A DNA stretch of 14,168 bases from an uncultured Eubacteriales bacterium (lineage in GTDB: Bacteria > Bacillota > Clostridia > Oscillospirales > Oscillospiraceae), in the NCBI GenBank assembly GCA_900551355.1, contig URVR01000026.1:1-14168 (forward strand), read 5' to 3'. The position numbers and the translations under genes were made by a program. Below, in pieces: positions 7,335 to 14,143 of this stretch (positions within the stretch are counted from its first letter, which is position 1; each line of letters opens with the position of its first letter). The notes beneath the pieces were generated by a model. That model searched no databases, was not told the origin of the DNA, and saw nothing but the letters and a program-made list of their open reading frames with translations.

Positions 7335-9402
7335 GAAAACCGTCCCGACTTTGGATCTCTTTCGTCTGGCGGCAGTCCTGCTGGTGGTGATGAACCACAC
7401 CTCGCCCCTGGCGGATGTGTCTGCCATGGCTGATTTCTGGCTTACCCGGGTACTGGCCCGGGTGGCAGTCCCATTCTTTCTGATGACCACTGGGTACTTT
7501 CTGAGCCGGAATCACTGGGCTGGTGTGGGGCGGCAGCTGAAAAAGCTCTGCCTGCTCTACGGCGTCTGCATCCTTTTGTATCTGCCAGTGAATCTCTATG
7601 CCGGCAGCTTCACCGGTCCGGCGGATGTTTTGCGGAAACTGCTGGTGGACGGCACCTTCTACCACCTGTGGTATTTCCCGGCGACCATTCTGGGCATCGT
7701 CATCGCCCGGTGGCTCAGCCGGCTGGGCCTGCGGGTGGCTCTGCCTGTGGCGGCGCTACTCTATCTCATCGGTCTGGGCGGGGACAGTTACTATGGACTG
7801 GTTTCCCAGATCCCGCTGCTTCGGACCCTTTACGACGGCATTTTTACACTGTGCGGCTATACCCGCAATGGCCTGTTCTTCGCGCCACTGTTCCTTCTGC
7901 TTGGGGCCGCCGGAAGGCGGTGGAACCAAAAGCTGTCTCTGGCGGGCTTCTTCCTCTCTCTGGCAGCCATGAGCGCCGAGGGGCTGTGGCTCCATCGCAT
8001 GGATGTCCAGCGCCACGACAGCATGTACCTCGCCCTCCCCCTGTGCATAGTATGCCTTTTTTCTCTGCTGCTGGGCGGAAACAAGGGCGAGTCCAGGAAA
8101 GTCCGGGAATTTTCCACAGCCATGTATGTGCTCCATCCCCTCTGCATCGTACTGGTCCGGGGAGCGGCAAAGCTACTGGGACTGGGAGAAATGCTCATTG
8201 AAAACAGTGTTCTCCATTTTATTGTGGTGCTGGCGCTCAGTGCGCTGCTCTCCGCCCCTTGCCTGCTGAGGCTTCAAAAGAAGCCCAGCCCCACCGCTCG
8301 GGCCTGGCGGGAGGTGGATCTGGCGGCCCTTGGGCACAACGCCCAGGTGCTGCGGAACACATTGGCCCCGGGGACAGAGCTGATGGCGGTGGTAAAGGCG
8401 GAGGCCTACGGTCACGGCGGGGCAGTGACCGCCCGCACCTTACAGCGAGCGGGCGTCCGGGCCTTTGCCGTGGCCTGCCTGGCCGAGGGGATTGCTCTGC
8501 GAAAGGCGGGCATCCGGGGGACGATCTTGATCTTAGGTTATACCTCCCCAGAGGAAGCTCCGCTCTTGACACGATGGCATCTGACCCAGACGGTGGCGGA
8601 TATTGACCACGGGCGGGCCTTGGCAGCCAGAGGGCGGCGTGTCCATGTCCATCTGGCCCTGGACACGGGGATGCACCGGCTGGGCATCCTGGCGGAAAAC
8701 CGGAAGGAGATCCTGGAGGCATTCCGGCTTCCAAACCTGGTAGTGGACGGTGTCTTTTCTCATCTATACGTCTCGGACAGCCTGGAAGCCGAAGATGTTG
8801 CCTACACCCAGGAGCAGCTGACCTTGTTCTATGATACGGTGGCCTGGCTCCGAACTGCCGGATATGATCCCGGCAAAGTTCATATCCAGTCCAGCTATGG
8901 ACTTTGGAACCTCCCAGCTCAGCCCTGTGACTATGTCCGGGCTGGAATCGCACTCTATGGAGTTCGAAGCGATGATGCGCCTGTTCAGCGAAGCCTTGAC
9001 CTGCGGCCGGTTCTGTCTCTCCGGGCCAGAGTGGCCAGTATCCGCACTGTGCAAGCCGGAGAGAGCGCCGGGTACGGGCGGGTCTTTCAGGCAGAGCAAG
9101 AAACCAAACTGGCGGTGGTCACCATCGGCTACGCGGACGGTCTGCCCCGGGATCTGCCTCAGCGGGGCGGCCAGGTGCTGATTCAGGGCCGGCGTTGTCC
9201 TATGGTGGGGCGGATGTGCATGGACCAGTTGCTGGTGGACGTCAGCGATCTTTCGGAGGTCGCTCCTGACGATACAGTGACTATTATCGGCCGGGATGGC
9301 GGTCAGGTGATTCGGGCAGAGGAACTGGCTGCATGCTGTGGGACGATTACCAACGAACTGCTCTCCCGGTTAGGCATGCGGTTACCCATTGTTTCTGGTT
9401 AA
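7321..9402 (+). CDS. vanT: VanT, membrane-bound serine (alanine) racemase
   Basis: This 693-residue fusion has two parts. Residues about 8-320 form an acyltransferase-3-type membrane domain of roughly ten helices with the characteristic R15 and H26 in FRLAAVLLVVMNH, thought to take up or present L-Ser. Residues about 325-693 are a fold-type III alanine racemase. K359 in VVKAEAYGHGG binds pyridoxal phosphate and Y585 in SAGYGRVF is the opposite-face catalytic tyrosine; the end has the usual GRMCMDQLLVDVS segment. It converts L-Ser to D-Ser for VanG at the inner membrane. ATG 7321 follows a GGTGGGGGG stretch and overlaps vanXY by 14 bases. Length is close to the about 700 residues of enterococcal VanT. 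No frameshift or missing catalytic residue is seen. Confidence 0.93.
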   Translation: MRTAKKTVPTLDLFRLAAVLLVVMNHTSPLADVSAMADFWLTRVLARVAVPFFLMTTGYFLSRNHWAGVGRQLKKLCLLYGVCILLYLPVNLYAGSFTGPADVLRKLLVDGTFYHLWYFPATILGIVIARWLSRLGLRVALPVAALLYLIGLGGDSYYGLVSQIPLLRTLYDGIFTLCGYTRNGLFFAPLFLLLGAAGRRWNQKLSLAGFFLSLAAMSAEGLWLHRMDVQRHDSMYLALPLCIVCLFSLLLGGNKGESRKVREFSTAMYVLHPLCIVLVRGAAKLLGLGEMLIENSVLHFIVVLALSALLSAPCLLRLQKKPSPTARAWREVDLAALGHNAQVLRNTLAPGTELMAVVKAEAYGHGGAVTARTLQRAGVRAFAVACLAEGIALRKAGIRGTILILGYTSPEEAPLLTRWHLTQTVADIDHGRALAARGRRVHVHLALDTGMHRLGILAENRKEILEAFRLPNLVVDGVFSHLYVSDSLEAEDVAYTQEQLTLFYDTVAWLRTAGYDPGKVHIQSSYGLWNLPAQPCDYVRAGIALYGVRSDDAPVQRSLDLRPVLSLRARVASIRTVQAGESAGYGRVFQAEQETKLAVVTIGYADGLPRDLPQRGGQVLIQGRRCPMVGRMCMDQLLVDVSDLSEVAPDDTVTIIGRDGGQVIRAEELAACCGTITNELLSRLGMRLPIVSG

Positions 9403-9460
9403 AGAGCGGTAGGGAATTTTACAAAGATTCCGGTTCGGATTTCAACATGAATATACCTTT

Positions 9461-9512
9461 AAACAGGAATAGCCACCAACCACGATGAAATGGTTGATGG
9501 CTATTCCCGTTT
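9461..9512 (+). terminator. Long imperfect hairpin downstream of vanT
   Basis: Bases 9461-9482 pair with 9491-9512 in a 22-bp stem with two A-C mismatches and an eight-base loop. It begins 59 bases after the vanT stop. The tail has no clear T-run, so it is more likely an mRNA 3' end stabiliser or one part of the operon terminator region. A second, weaker stem lies at 9518-9557 (ACACC with GGTGT, then TTTT). Confidence 0.5.
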
Positions 9513-9573
9513 GGTCGACACCAAGAGATTCTCTCAATCGGTTTAATCTGGTGTTTTCAAGATGTCCTTATGA

Positions 9574-9600
9574 GGAGTCGCCATTGCGGCTCTCTTTTTT
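9574..9600 (+). terminator. Intrinsic terminator of the vanG operon
   Basis: GGAGTCGC (9574-9581) pairs with GCGGCTCT (9586-9593) in an eight-base stem, with G-U pairs and the loop CATT. It is followed by CTTTTTT (9594-9600). This is the best intrinsic terminator after vanT, 171 bases beyond its stop. Confidence 0.65.
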
Positions 9601-9651
9601 CAGCGCTGTTTCCCCGTAGGACAAGGCTTTGCCCTGCCCGCTTTTTTCTTT

Positions 9652-9761
9652 TGCCGCCGGCGGCAAGGGATGTTTCGCGCCGACCGGCGCGGGGCACCTT
9701 TTTATATTTGCCTCCGGCGGCCCCATTTCTTTCAGCAGCGAAAGAAATGGGGGAAAGAACG
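9652..9761 (+). repeat. Left inverted arm of the palindromic element
   Basis: The outer part contains the 12-base palindrome GCCGCCGGCGGC (9653-9664) and a CGCGCC/GGCGCG stem. It then carries a perfect 13-bp hairpin, CCCCATTTCTTTC with its complement (9721-9752, six-base loop), ending in AAAGAACG (9754-9761). Confidence 0.65.
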
Positions 9762-9764
9762 CCG

Positions 9765-9785
9765 CCAAAAACCCATGGTTTTTGG
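9765..9785 (+). repeat. Perfect 9-bp hairpin inside the element
   Basis: CCAAAAACC (9765-9773) and GGTTTTTGG (9777-9785) are exact reverse complements around the three-base loop CAT. Confidence 0.5.
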
Positions 9786-9937
9786 ATTTTCTTCCTCCGC
9801 TTGCCGGTGTGTTCTGATTCGTCCGAAATGTTGAATCGACGTATTTCTCTGCGCGCTGCCGCTTTTGCTCTGAAATGTGCCGATGCGCAGCTCTGTATTT
9901 CGCAGCTTTGTTGTTCACCGCCCCGAGGGGAAGGTTT

Positions 9938-9974
9938 CCAAAGGGAGGGGACGCGCACGTCCCGCTCCCTTTGG
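9938..9974 (+). repeat. Hairpin with one bulge inside the element
   Basis: CCAAAGGGAGGGGACG (9938-9953) pairs with bases 9958-9974 (beginning CGTCCCG and ending TCCCTTTGG), with one unpaired base in the right arm and a four-base loop. Confidence 0.6.
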
Positions 9975-9994
9975 CCGGTTGGGGGAATGGGTTT

Positions 9995-10034
9995 CTTAAG
10001 GGAAAGGGGAAATCGGAATCCCCTTTCCCTTAAG
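9995..10034 (+). repeat. Perfect 16-bp hairpin inside the element
   Basis: CTTAAGGGAAAGGGGA (9995-10010) is the exact reverse complement of 10019-10034, with an eight-base loop. It abuts the right inverted arm. Confidence 0.65.
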
Positions 10035-10035
10035 C

Positions 10036-10128
10036 CGTTCTTTGGTCACTTTCTTTCGGCAAAGAAAGTGACCCGTCGGAGACATCCCCGCGCCGGTCGG
10101 CGCGGAACATCCCTTGCCGCCGCGGGCA
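10036..10128 (-). repeat. Right inverted arm of the palindromic element
   Basis: Read on the minus strand, this is a diverged copy of the left arm. It includes a perfect 13-bp hairpin (10044-10073, GGTCACTTTCTTT with its complement, loop CGGC) at the same place as the left-arm hairpin. The stem bases differ from the left copy in both arms, so pairing is kept. Confidence 0.65.
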
Positions 10129-10139
10129 GACCAACACAC

Positions 10140-10167
10140 AAAAAAGACGGCTCACGCCGCCTTTTTT
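10140..10167 (-). terminator. Intrinsic terminator of the aro operon
   Basis: On the minus strand AAAAAAGGCGGC (10167-10156) pairs with GCCGTCTTTTTT (10151-10140) around a GTGA loop, with one G-U pair. It begins nine bases after the aroE stop codon and ends in six Ts. The plus-strand version has one mismatch but could also stop transcripts coming from the van side. Confidence 0.85.
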
Positions 10168-10175
10168 ATGTCAAC

Positions 10176-11003
10176 TTATTCCAGCCCCAGCGGCTCCCGC
10201 AGCGCCGCGTACAGCGCCGCCGTGTCCGGATCTTCGCCGGTGAACAGCGCAAATGCCCGCACCGCCTGCCGGATCAGCAGGTCGATGCCGCCCACTGCCC
10301 GCAGCCCCAGCCCGGACGCCGCCTCCAGCAGCGCCGTCCGCTGCGGATGGTACACCAGATCGTACACCATCGCGTCCTCCGGCGCCGCCCGCAGAAACGA
10401 CAGGTCGCCGAACGCCGCGCAGCCCGCCATCCCCAGGGAGGTGGCGTTGATCACCAGCCGGCTCTCCGCCGCGTACCGCGCCAGCGCATCCAGCCCGTCG
10501 GCCACGGCGCAGCCGGAGTACCGCGCCGCCAGTGTCTCCGCCCGGCCGATACTGCGGTCACACACGGCGATCCGGGCCGCACCGGCCTGCGCCAGCGCGT
10601 GGCACACCGCCGTGGCCGCGCCGCCCGCGCCCAGCAGCAGCACGCGCTGCCCCCGGGGATCGAAGCCCTTCCCGGCCAGACTGTCCAGAAAGCCGGTGCC
10701 GTCGGTGTTGTGGCCGATGGCCCGGCCCTCCCGGAAGCACACGGTGTTCACCGCGCCGCAGGCCGCCGCCCCGCCGTCCAACTCGTCCAGCAGCGGCACG
10801 ATGGCCTCCTTCAGCGGCATGGTCACATTGCACCCGGCGCACCCGCCGCCCTTGGCCCAGCCCACAAAGTCCGCCAGCTCGCTGGGCCGCACCGTCCGCA
10901 CGTCGTAGCGGTACGCCGCCCCGGTCTGCTGGATCATGGCCCGGTGGATCACCGGCGACAGACTGTGGGCCACCGGGTCGCCGATGACATACAGCTGCCT
11001 CAT
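10176..11003 (-). CDS. aroE: Shikimate dehydrogenase (NADP+)
   Basis: This 275-residue enzyme reduces 3-dehydroshikimate to shikimate, the fourth step of the common aromatic pathway. The substrate-binding N-terminus has GDPVAHSLSPVIH (8-20), and the catalytic pair is K65 in NVTMPLKE and D101 in GHNTDGTGF. The Rossmann motif GAGGAA lies at 125-130 after VLLL. VINATSLGM and the YDLVYHP and IDLLIRQAVRAF segments near the C-terminus are also typical. The usual His before the catalytic lysine is Leu here, a common variant. It is the last gene of the operon: its ATG overlaps the aroQ stop by four bases and the terminator follows at once. Length matches the family. Confidence 0.95.
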   Translation of the reverse strand: MRQLYVIGDPVAHSLSPVIHRAMIQQTGAAYRYDVRTVRPSELADFVGWAKGGGCAGCNVTMPLKEAIVPLLDELDGGAAACGAVNTVCFREGRAIGHNTDGTGFLDSLAGKGFDPRGQRVLLLGAGGAATAVCHALAQAGAARIAVCDRSIGRAETLAARYSGCAVADGLDALARYAAESRLVINATSLGMAGCAAFGDLSFLRAAPEDAMVYDLVYHPQRTALLEAASGLGLRAVGGIDLLIRQAVRAFALFTGEDPDTAALYAALREPLGLE

Positions 11004-11485
11004 ACGCAGGCCCCGCCGCCGCAGCCCGCGTGGGGCGCGGCGCCCTGGCCCCGGTCAGGGGCGGTCTCCTTCAGATAGTCCATGGCCTCCAGATACCCCC
11101 GCAGCCCGTGGCCGCAGATGGTTTTCACGCAGGCCGGCGCCGTGACGGACACCGCCCGGAACGGCTCCCGCGCCGTGATGTCGGAGATGTGTACCTCCAC
11201 CGCCGGCACGTCCACCGCCCGCAGCGAGTCATAAATGGCGTAGCTGTAGTGGGCGTAGGCGCCGGGGTTGATGACAATGCCGCTGTACCCGGCCTGCGCC
11301 GCCTGAATGGCGTCGATGAGCGTCCCCTCGTGGTTGCTCTGGAACACCTCCGCTGTGCAGCCAATGGCCTCGGCGTGCCGATAGATTTGTTGACATAATG
11401 CGTCATAGCTCTCCCTGCCGTAGATGTCCGGCTCCCGGGAGCCAAGCAGGTTGAGATTCGGCCCGTTCAGGATCAGCAGCTTCAT
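11000..11485 (-). CDS. aroQ: Type II 3-dehydroquinate dehydratase
   Basis: This 161-residue enzyme dehydrates 3-dehydroquinate to 3-dehydroshikimate. The N-terminus MKLLILNGPNLNLLGSREP is diagnostic, with catalytic R17 and Y22 in the flexible lid (EPDIYG). The motifs FQSNHEG, INPGAYAHYSYAIYDSL and EVHISD carry the remaining active-site Asn and His residues. Type II enzymes are dodecamers. The last 15 residues form an odd tail rich in Gly and Cys (AAPHAGCGGGACV) beyond the usual end, overlapping the start of aroE. It overlaps aroK by four bases (ATGA). It is not related to the chorismate mutase domain that shares the name AroQ. Confidence 0.95.
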   Translation of the reverse strand: MKLLILNGPNLNLLGSREPDIYGRESYDALCQQIYRHAEAIGCTAEVFQSNHEGTLIDAIQAAQAGYSGIVINPGAYAHYSYAIYDSLRAVDVPAVEVHISDITAREPFRAVSVTAPACVKTICGHGLRGYLEAMDYLKETAPDRGQGAAPHAGCGGGACV

Positions 11486-11982
11486 AGATATTCTCCTCTC
11501 CAGATGTTCTCCATATCCGCGACAGCCTTTTCCAGCAGCGGCTCCGGGATACGGTGGTGGGCGCAGGCCGCATACAGCGCCCGCCGCTGCGCCGCCAACC
11601 GCTCCAGTGCGTCCCGCCCCCCTGTCAGCAGGGGACGGCCCCCCTGAAAATTGGTGGACATAATATCTTCAAGGGGCCTGTCCAGCCAGAACACGGTGCC
11701 GCTGCGGCGCAGCAGCAGGCGGTTCTCCGGCCGCAGCACCGCGCCGCCGCCGGTGGCGATGACGCACCGCTCCCGGCGGCACAGCTCCTCCAGCATCCGG
11801 CTCTCCGCGTCCCGGAAGAACGCCTCTCCGCGCTGAGAAAATATGGCAGAAATGGACTGCCCCTGCGCGGCCTCGATGGCTTCGTCGCAGTCGTAAAACG
11901 GCATGTCCAGCCGCCGGGCCAGCGCCCGTCCTGCGGAGGTCTTGCCGCTGGCGGGCAGCCCGATGAGGATCAGGTTATGCAT
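11482..11982 (-). CDS. aroK: Shikimate kinase
   Basis: This 166-residue P-loop kinase phosphorylates shikimate at O3. The Walker A motif is GLPASGKTS (8-16), and D33 in YDCDEAIE and R56 in RGEAFFRDAE bind shikimate. ATGGGAVL is the glycine-rich substrate loop. The lid segment around GGRPLLTG contains the expected arginine. Length matches the family of about 165-175 residues. ATG 11982 overlaps the end of aroC by eight bases, and its stop overlaps the aroQ start. The STNFQGGRPLL lid is slightly unusual. Confidence 0.94.
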   Translation of the reverse strand: MHNLILIGLPASGKTSAGRALARRLDMPFYDCDEAIEAAQGQSISAIFSQRGEAFFRDAESRMLEELCRRERCVIATGGGAVLRPENRLLLRRSGTVFWLDRPLEDIMSTNFQGGRPLLTGGRDALERLAAQRRALYAACAHHRIPEPLLEKAVADMENIWRGEYL

Positions 11983-13189
11983 GGCGCTCCTGCTCCTCCC
12001 GGCTCTCGGCCATCAGCAGTCGGAACAGCCGCTCCACCTGCTGCCGCCGCTGGGGCAGCAGGTCTCCCCGCCGCGCCAGCACCTCCGCCTCCCGGGCCTC
12101 GTCCAGCACCGGCAGGCCCTGTGCCGCCTTGATTTTTCCGATCTCGCCAGCCAGCGCCAGCCGCCGGGCCAGCAGCGCGGTCATCTGCTGGTCCACGTCG
12201 TCCAGCTGCCGCCGCAGCCCTGCCAGTGACCCGTCGTCATGGGGCAGCAGGCGGCAGATGGCCAGCGCCGCCGCGGCCTCCACCACCGGCGCCGCCCGCA
12301 GCACCACGCAGCTGTCGTGCCGCCCGTTCACGGTGACGGTGGTGTTTGTCATCCGCGCCAGATCCACGGTCTCCTGGGGCTTTGCGATGGACGGCGTGGG
12401 CCGGAACGTCACGGTGAACACGATGTCCATGCCGTTGGTGACGCCGCCGTTGATCCCGCCGGTGTGGTTGGTCTCTGTAAAGACCGTGCGCCCATCGGTG
12501 CGCAGCGCGTCGTTGGCCTCGCTGCCGCGGAGCGCCGCGAAGCCCTCGCCGTCGCCGAAGCCGATGGCCTTCACGGCGGGGATGGCGAACACATGGCGGC
12601 TGATCTCCGACTCCACGGTGTCCCGCCAGTCGGGGCCGCCCAGCCCGGCGGGAACGCCGGTGACGGTGCAGCGGATCTGTCCGCCCACGCTGTCGCCCTG
12701 CTCCCGGGCCTCCGCCGCCCGCTGCCGCAGCACTTCCTCGTCCAGGATCTCTGCTTTTACGGCGATATCCAGCGTTTTCAGAAACGTTTTTGCCAGACTG
12801 CCCGCCACGGTCAGCGGCGCGGTGAGCCGTCCGGAGAACCGCCCGCCGCCCCGATAGTCGTTGTATCCACCGGCGCGGACGAAGGCGGCGTAGTCGGCAT
12901 GTCCGGGGCGGGGCGTGTCCTGCAGAGCCGCATAGTCGGCGGAGCGGACATCCCGGTTGCGCAGCACCGCCACCAACGCATCGCCGGTGGTGCGGCCCTG
13001 ATAGACCCCGGACAGAAGCTCCACCTTGTCCGGCTCGTGCCGCCCGGTGGCCAAAGCCCCGGAGGCCCTGCGCCGCAGCAGGTCTGCGTGTATCAGCTCA
13101 TCGTCCACCGGCAGCCCGGCCGGAACATTCTGGATAAGCACCCCCACGGCGGGACCGTGGGACTCTCCAAAGATCGTGTATTCCATCAT
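11975..13189 (-). CDS. aroC: Chorismate synthase fused to a chorismate mutase (AroQ-type) domain
   Basis: This 404-residue protein joins two successive enzymes. Residues 1 to about 318 are chorismate synthase (FMN-dependent removal of phosphate from EPSP): FGESHG with H11, RPGHADY, GGGRFSGRLTAPL, GGINGG, and RPTPSI. The N-terminus is some ten residues shorter than usual. Residues 321-404 form an all-helical type II chorismate mutase, converting chorismate to prephenate. By alignment with the E. coli P-protein mutase domain all active-site positions are kept: R326, R343, K354, D363, R366, E367, S396, Q400. ATG 13189 is chosen because it overlaps the aroA stop (ATGA) and follows a GGAGG 10 bases upstream. 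The longer frame to 13300 lacks such support and overlaps aroA. Mutase fusions to DAHP synthase, prephenate dehydratase and prephenate dehydrogenase are well known; a fusion to the synthase is one I do not recall. Confidence 0.93.
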   Translation of the reverse strand: MMEYTIFGESHGPAVGVLIQNVPAGLPVDDELIHADLLRRRASGALATGRHEPDKVELLSGVYQGRTTGDALVAVLRNRDVRSADYAALQDTPRPGHADYAAFVRAGGYNDYRGGGRFSGRLTAPLTVAGSLAKTFLKTLDIAVKAEILDEEVLRQRAAEAREQGDSVGGQIRCTVTGVPAGLGGPDWRDTVESEISRHVFAIPAVKAIGFGDGEGFAALRGSEANDALRTDGRTVFTETNHTGGINGGVTNGMDIVFTVTFRPTPSIAKPQETVDLARMTNTTVTVNGRHDSCVVLRAAPVVEAAAALAICRLLPHDDGSLAGLRRQLDDVDQQMTALLARRLALAGEIGKIKAAQGLPVLDEAREAEVLARRGDLLPQRRQQVERLFRLLMAESREEQERHA

Positions 13190-14143
13190 GGCTCCAGCAC
13201 CTCCATCCTGCCGCCAAGAGCTTCCATATCCTTCCAGAAATCCGGGTAGGACTTCGCCACCTGCCCCCCGCCGGTCAGCGTGACGCTGCCGCTGCCGCAC
13301 AGCATGGCGGCGCAGCCCGCCAGCATGGCGATGCGGTGGTCGCCGAAGCTGTCCACGCAGCCGCCGTGTAATTCGGAAACGCCGATGACGATCAAGCCGT
13401 CCGCTTCCTCCTGCACCTGCGCGCCCAGCGTATGCAGCACATGGGCCACAGCGGCGGGGCGGTCACTCTCCTTGCCCCGGAGGAAGCCGCAGCCGGTGAA
13501 GCGGGTGGTGCGTCCGGGCTGCAGCGCGGCGTACAGCGCCAGCGGCATCAGCAGGTCGGGGGTGTCGGTCATGTCGACACATGGCGGCAGGTCATCCAGA
13601 TACGACAGGATGACCGAGTCACCCTGCATGCCGCGCAGCGGTGCCTCCCGGTTAATTTCATGTTGTATTCCGGTTTCGTTCATGATGGCTTCATGTTGTA
13701 CTTCCTCATGTAATTCCACATGGAGCGTATACCCCTCTGCGGAGCAACGCCGCTGTTGCTGCACACGGGCCAGCACCAACCAGAACGCCGCCGCTGACCA
13801 GTCCGGCGCCGTTAGCAGCGGTGCGGGGCGGTAGGTCTGCCCGCCATCGATGTGGTAGCCGCTGTCTGTCCGGGTCACGGCGATACCGTGGTGACGGAGG
13901 ACGCGGCAGGTCATGTCCAGATAGGGCCGGGACACCGGCTTATCGGTTAACATAATATCAGACGATCCCGGCAGCAGCGGCAGCGCCATCAAAAGACCGC
14001 TGACCACCTGAGAGGTGGCGGCGGGGGACAGCGTCCATGTGCCGCTGTGGAGGGGGCGTGTCAGCGCCAGTCCCTCCGGTGTGGGGCGCAGCCCCAGATC
14101 GGCGGGAATGGGCCGCTGCAAAAGCCGGGGTGAGCCGGTGAAC
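13186..14143 (-). CDS. aroA: 3-phosphoshikimate 1-carboxyvinyltransferase (EPSP synthase), partial
   Basis: The gene runs off the real end of the contig: genomic sequence stops at 14143 and adapter follows, so the N-terminal part (roughly the first quarter) is missing. The protein transfers enolpyruvate from PEP to shikimate-3-phosphate. Recognisable segments are TSQVVSGLLMALPL, KPVSRPYLDMT, APDWSAAAFWL, LRGMQGDS, DTPDLLMPLALYAA, GKESDRPAAVAHVL, GDHRIAMLAG and SYPDFWKDM. Between AAAFWL and MQGDS lie about 30 more residues than in E. coli EPSP synthase, encoded by DNA of about 39% GC, far below the rest of the gene. An apparent ATG at 14160 (MCIRDR) is adapter and must not be used as a start. 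Its stop overlaps the aroC ATG. Confidence 0.92.
13643..13730 (-). repeat. Low-GC in-frame insertion within aroA
   Basis: Bases 13651-13730 are about 39% GC by hand count (31 of 80). The encoded segment HEEVQHEAIMNETGIQHE holds two QHE units 11 residues apart. The plus-strand motif TTCATGTTGTA occurs at 13657-13667 and again at 13690-13700, 33 bases apart. The boundaries are approximate. It keeps the reading frame and appears to sit in a surface loop before the conserved QGD motif. Confidence 0.55.

Larger units (their letters stand above)
9652..10128. repeat. 477-bp palindromic intergenic element with inverted terminal arms
   Basis: This non-coding stretch lies between the convergent van and aro operons. 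Its outer 43 bases (9652-9694 and 10086-10128) are inverted copies with 40 of 43 identical by hand. The relation continues inward through a hairpin and a final AAAGAACG, giving arms of about 110 bases (9652-9761) and 93 bases (10036-10128). Between the arms are three further stems (9765-9785, 9938-9974, 9995-10034). No convincing gene is seen in any frame. It could be a MITE-like or REP-like intergenic repeat, or two copies of one repeat in opposite orientation. No transposase or clear target duplication is visible. Confidence 0.7.

Noticed and set aside
9652..10128. CRISPR array or transposase-bearing insertion sequence
   Set aside because: The repeats are inverted and hairpin-forming, not regularly spaced direct repeats, and no transposase frame exists.
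9570..11078. Long open frame of about 500 codons on the plus strand
   Set aside because: It runs through the palindromic element and antisense to aroE and aroQ. Its Arg/Pro/Gln-rich product is typical of a GC-rich shadow frame, and no family is recognisable.
12239..13249. Plus-strand frame of about 336 codons opposite aroC
   Set aside because: It is antisense to a clear chorismate synthase and has His/Gly/Ala-rich shadow composition.
13190..13300. Longer aroC start at 13300
   Set aside because: The extra 37 residues lie within the aroA 3' end and are unlike any chorismate synthase N-terminus; the ATGA overlap at 13189 with a GGAGG site fits better.
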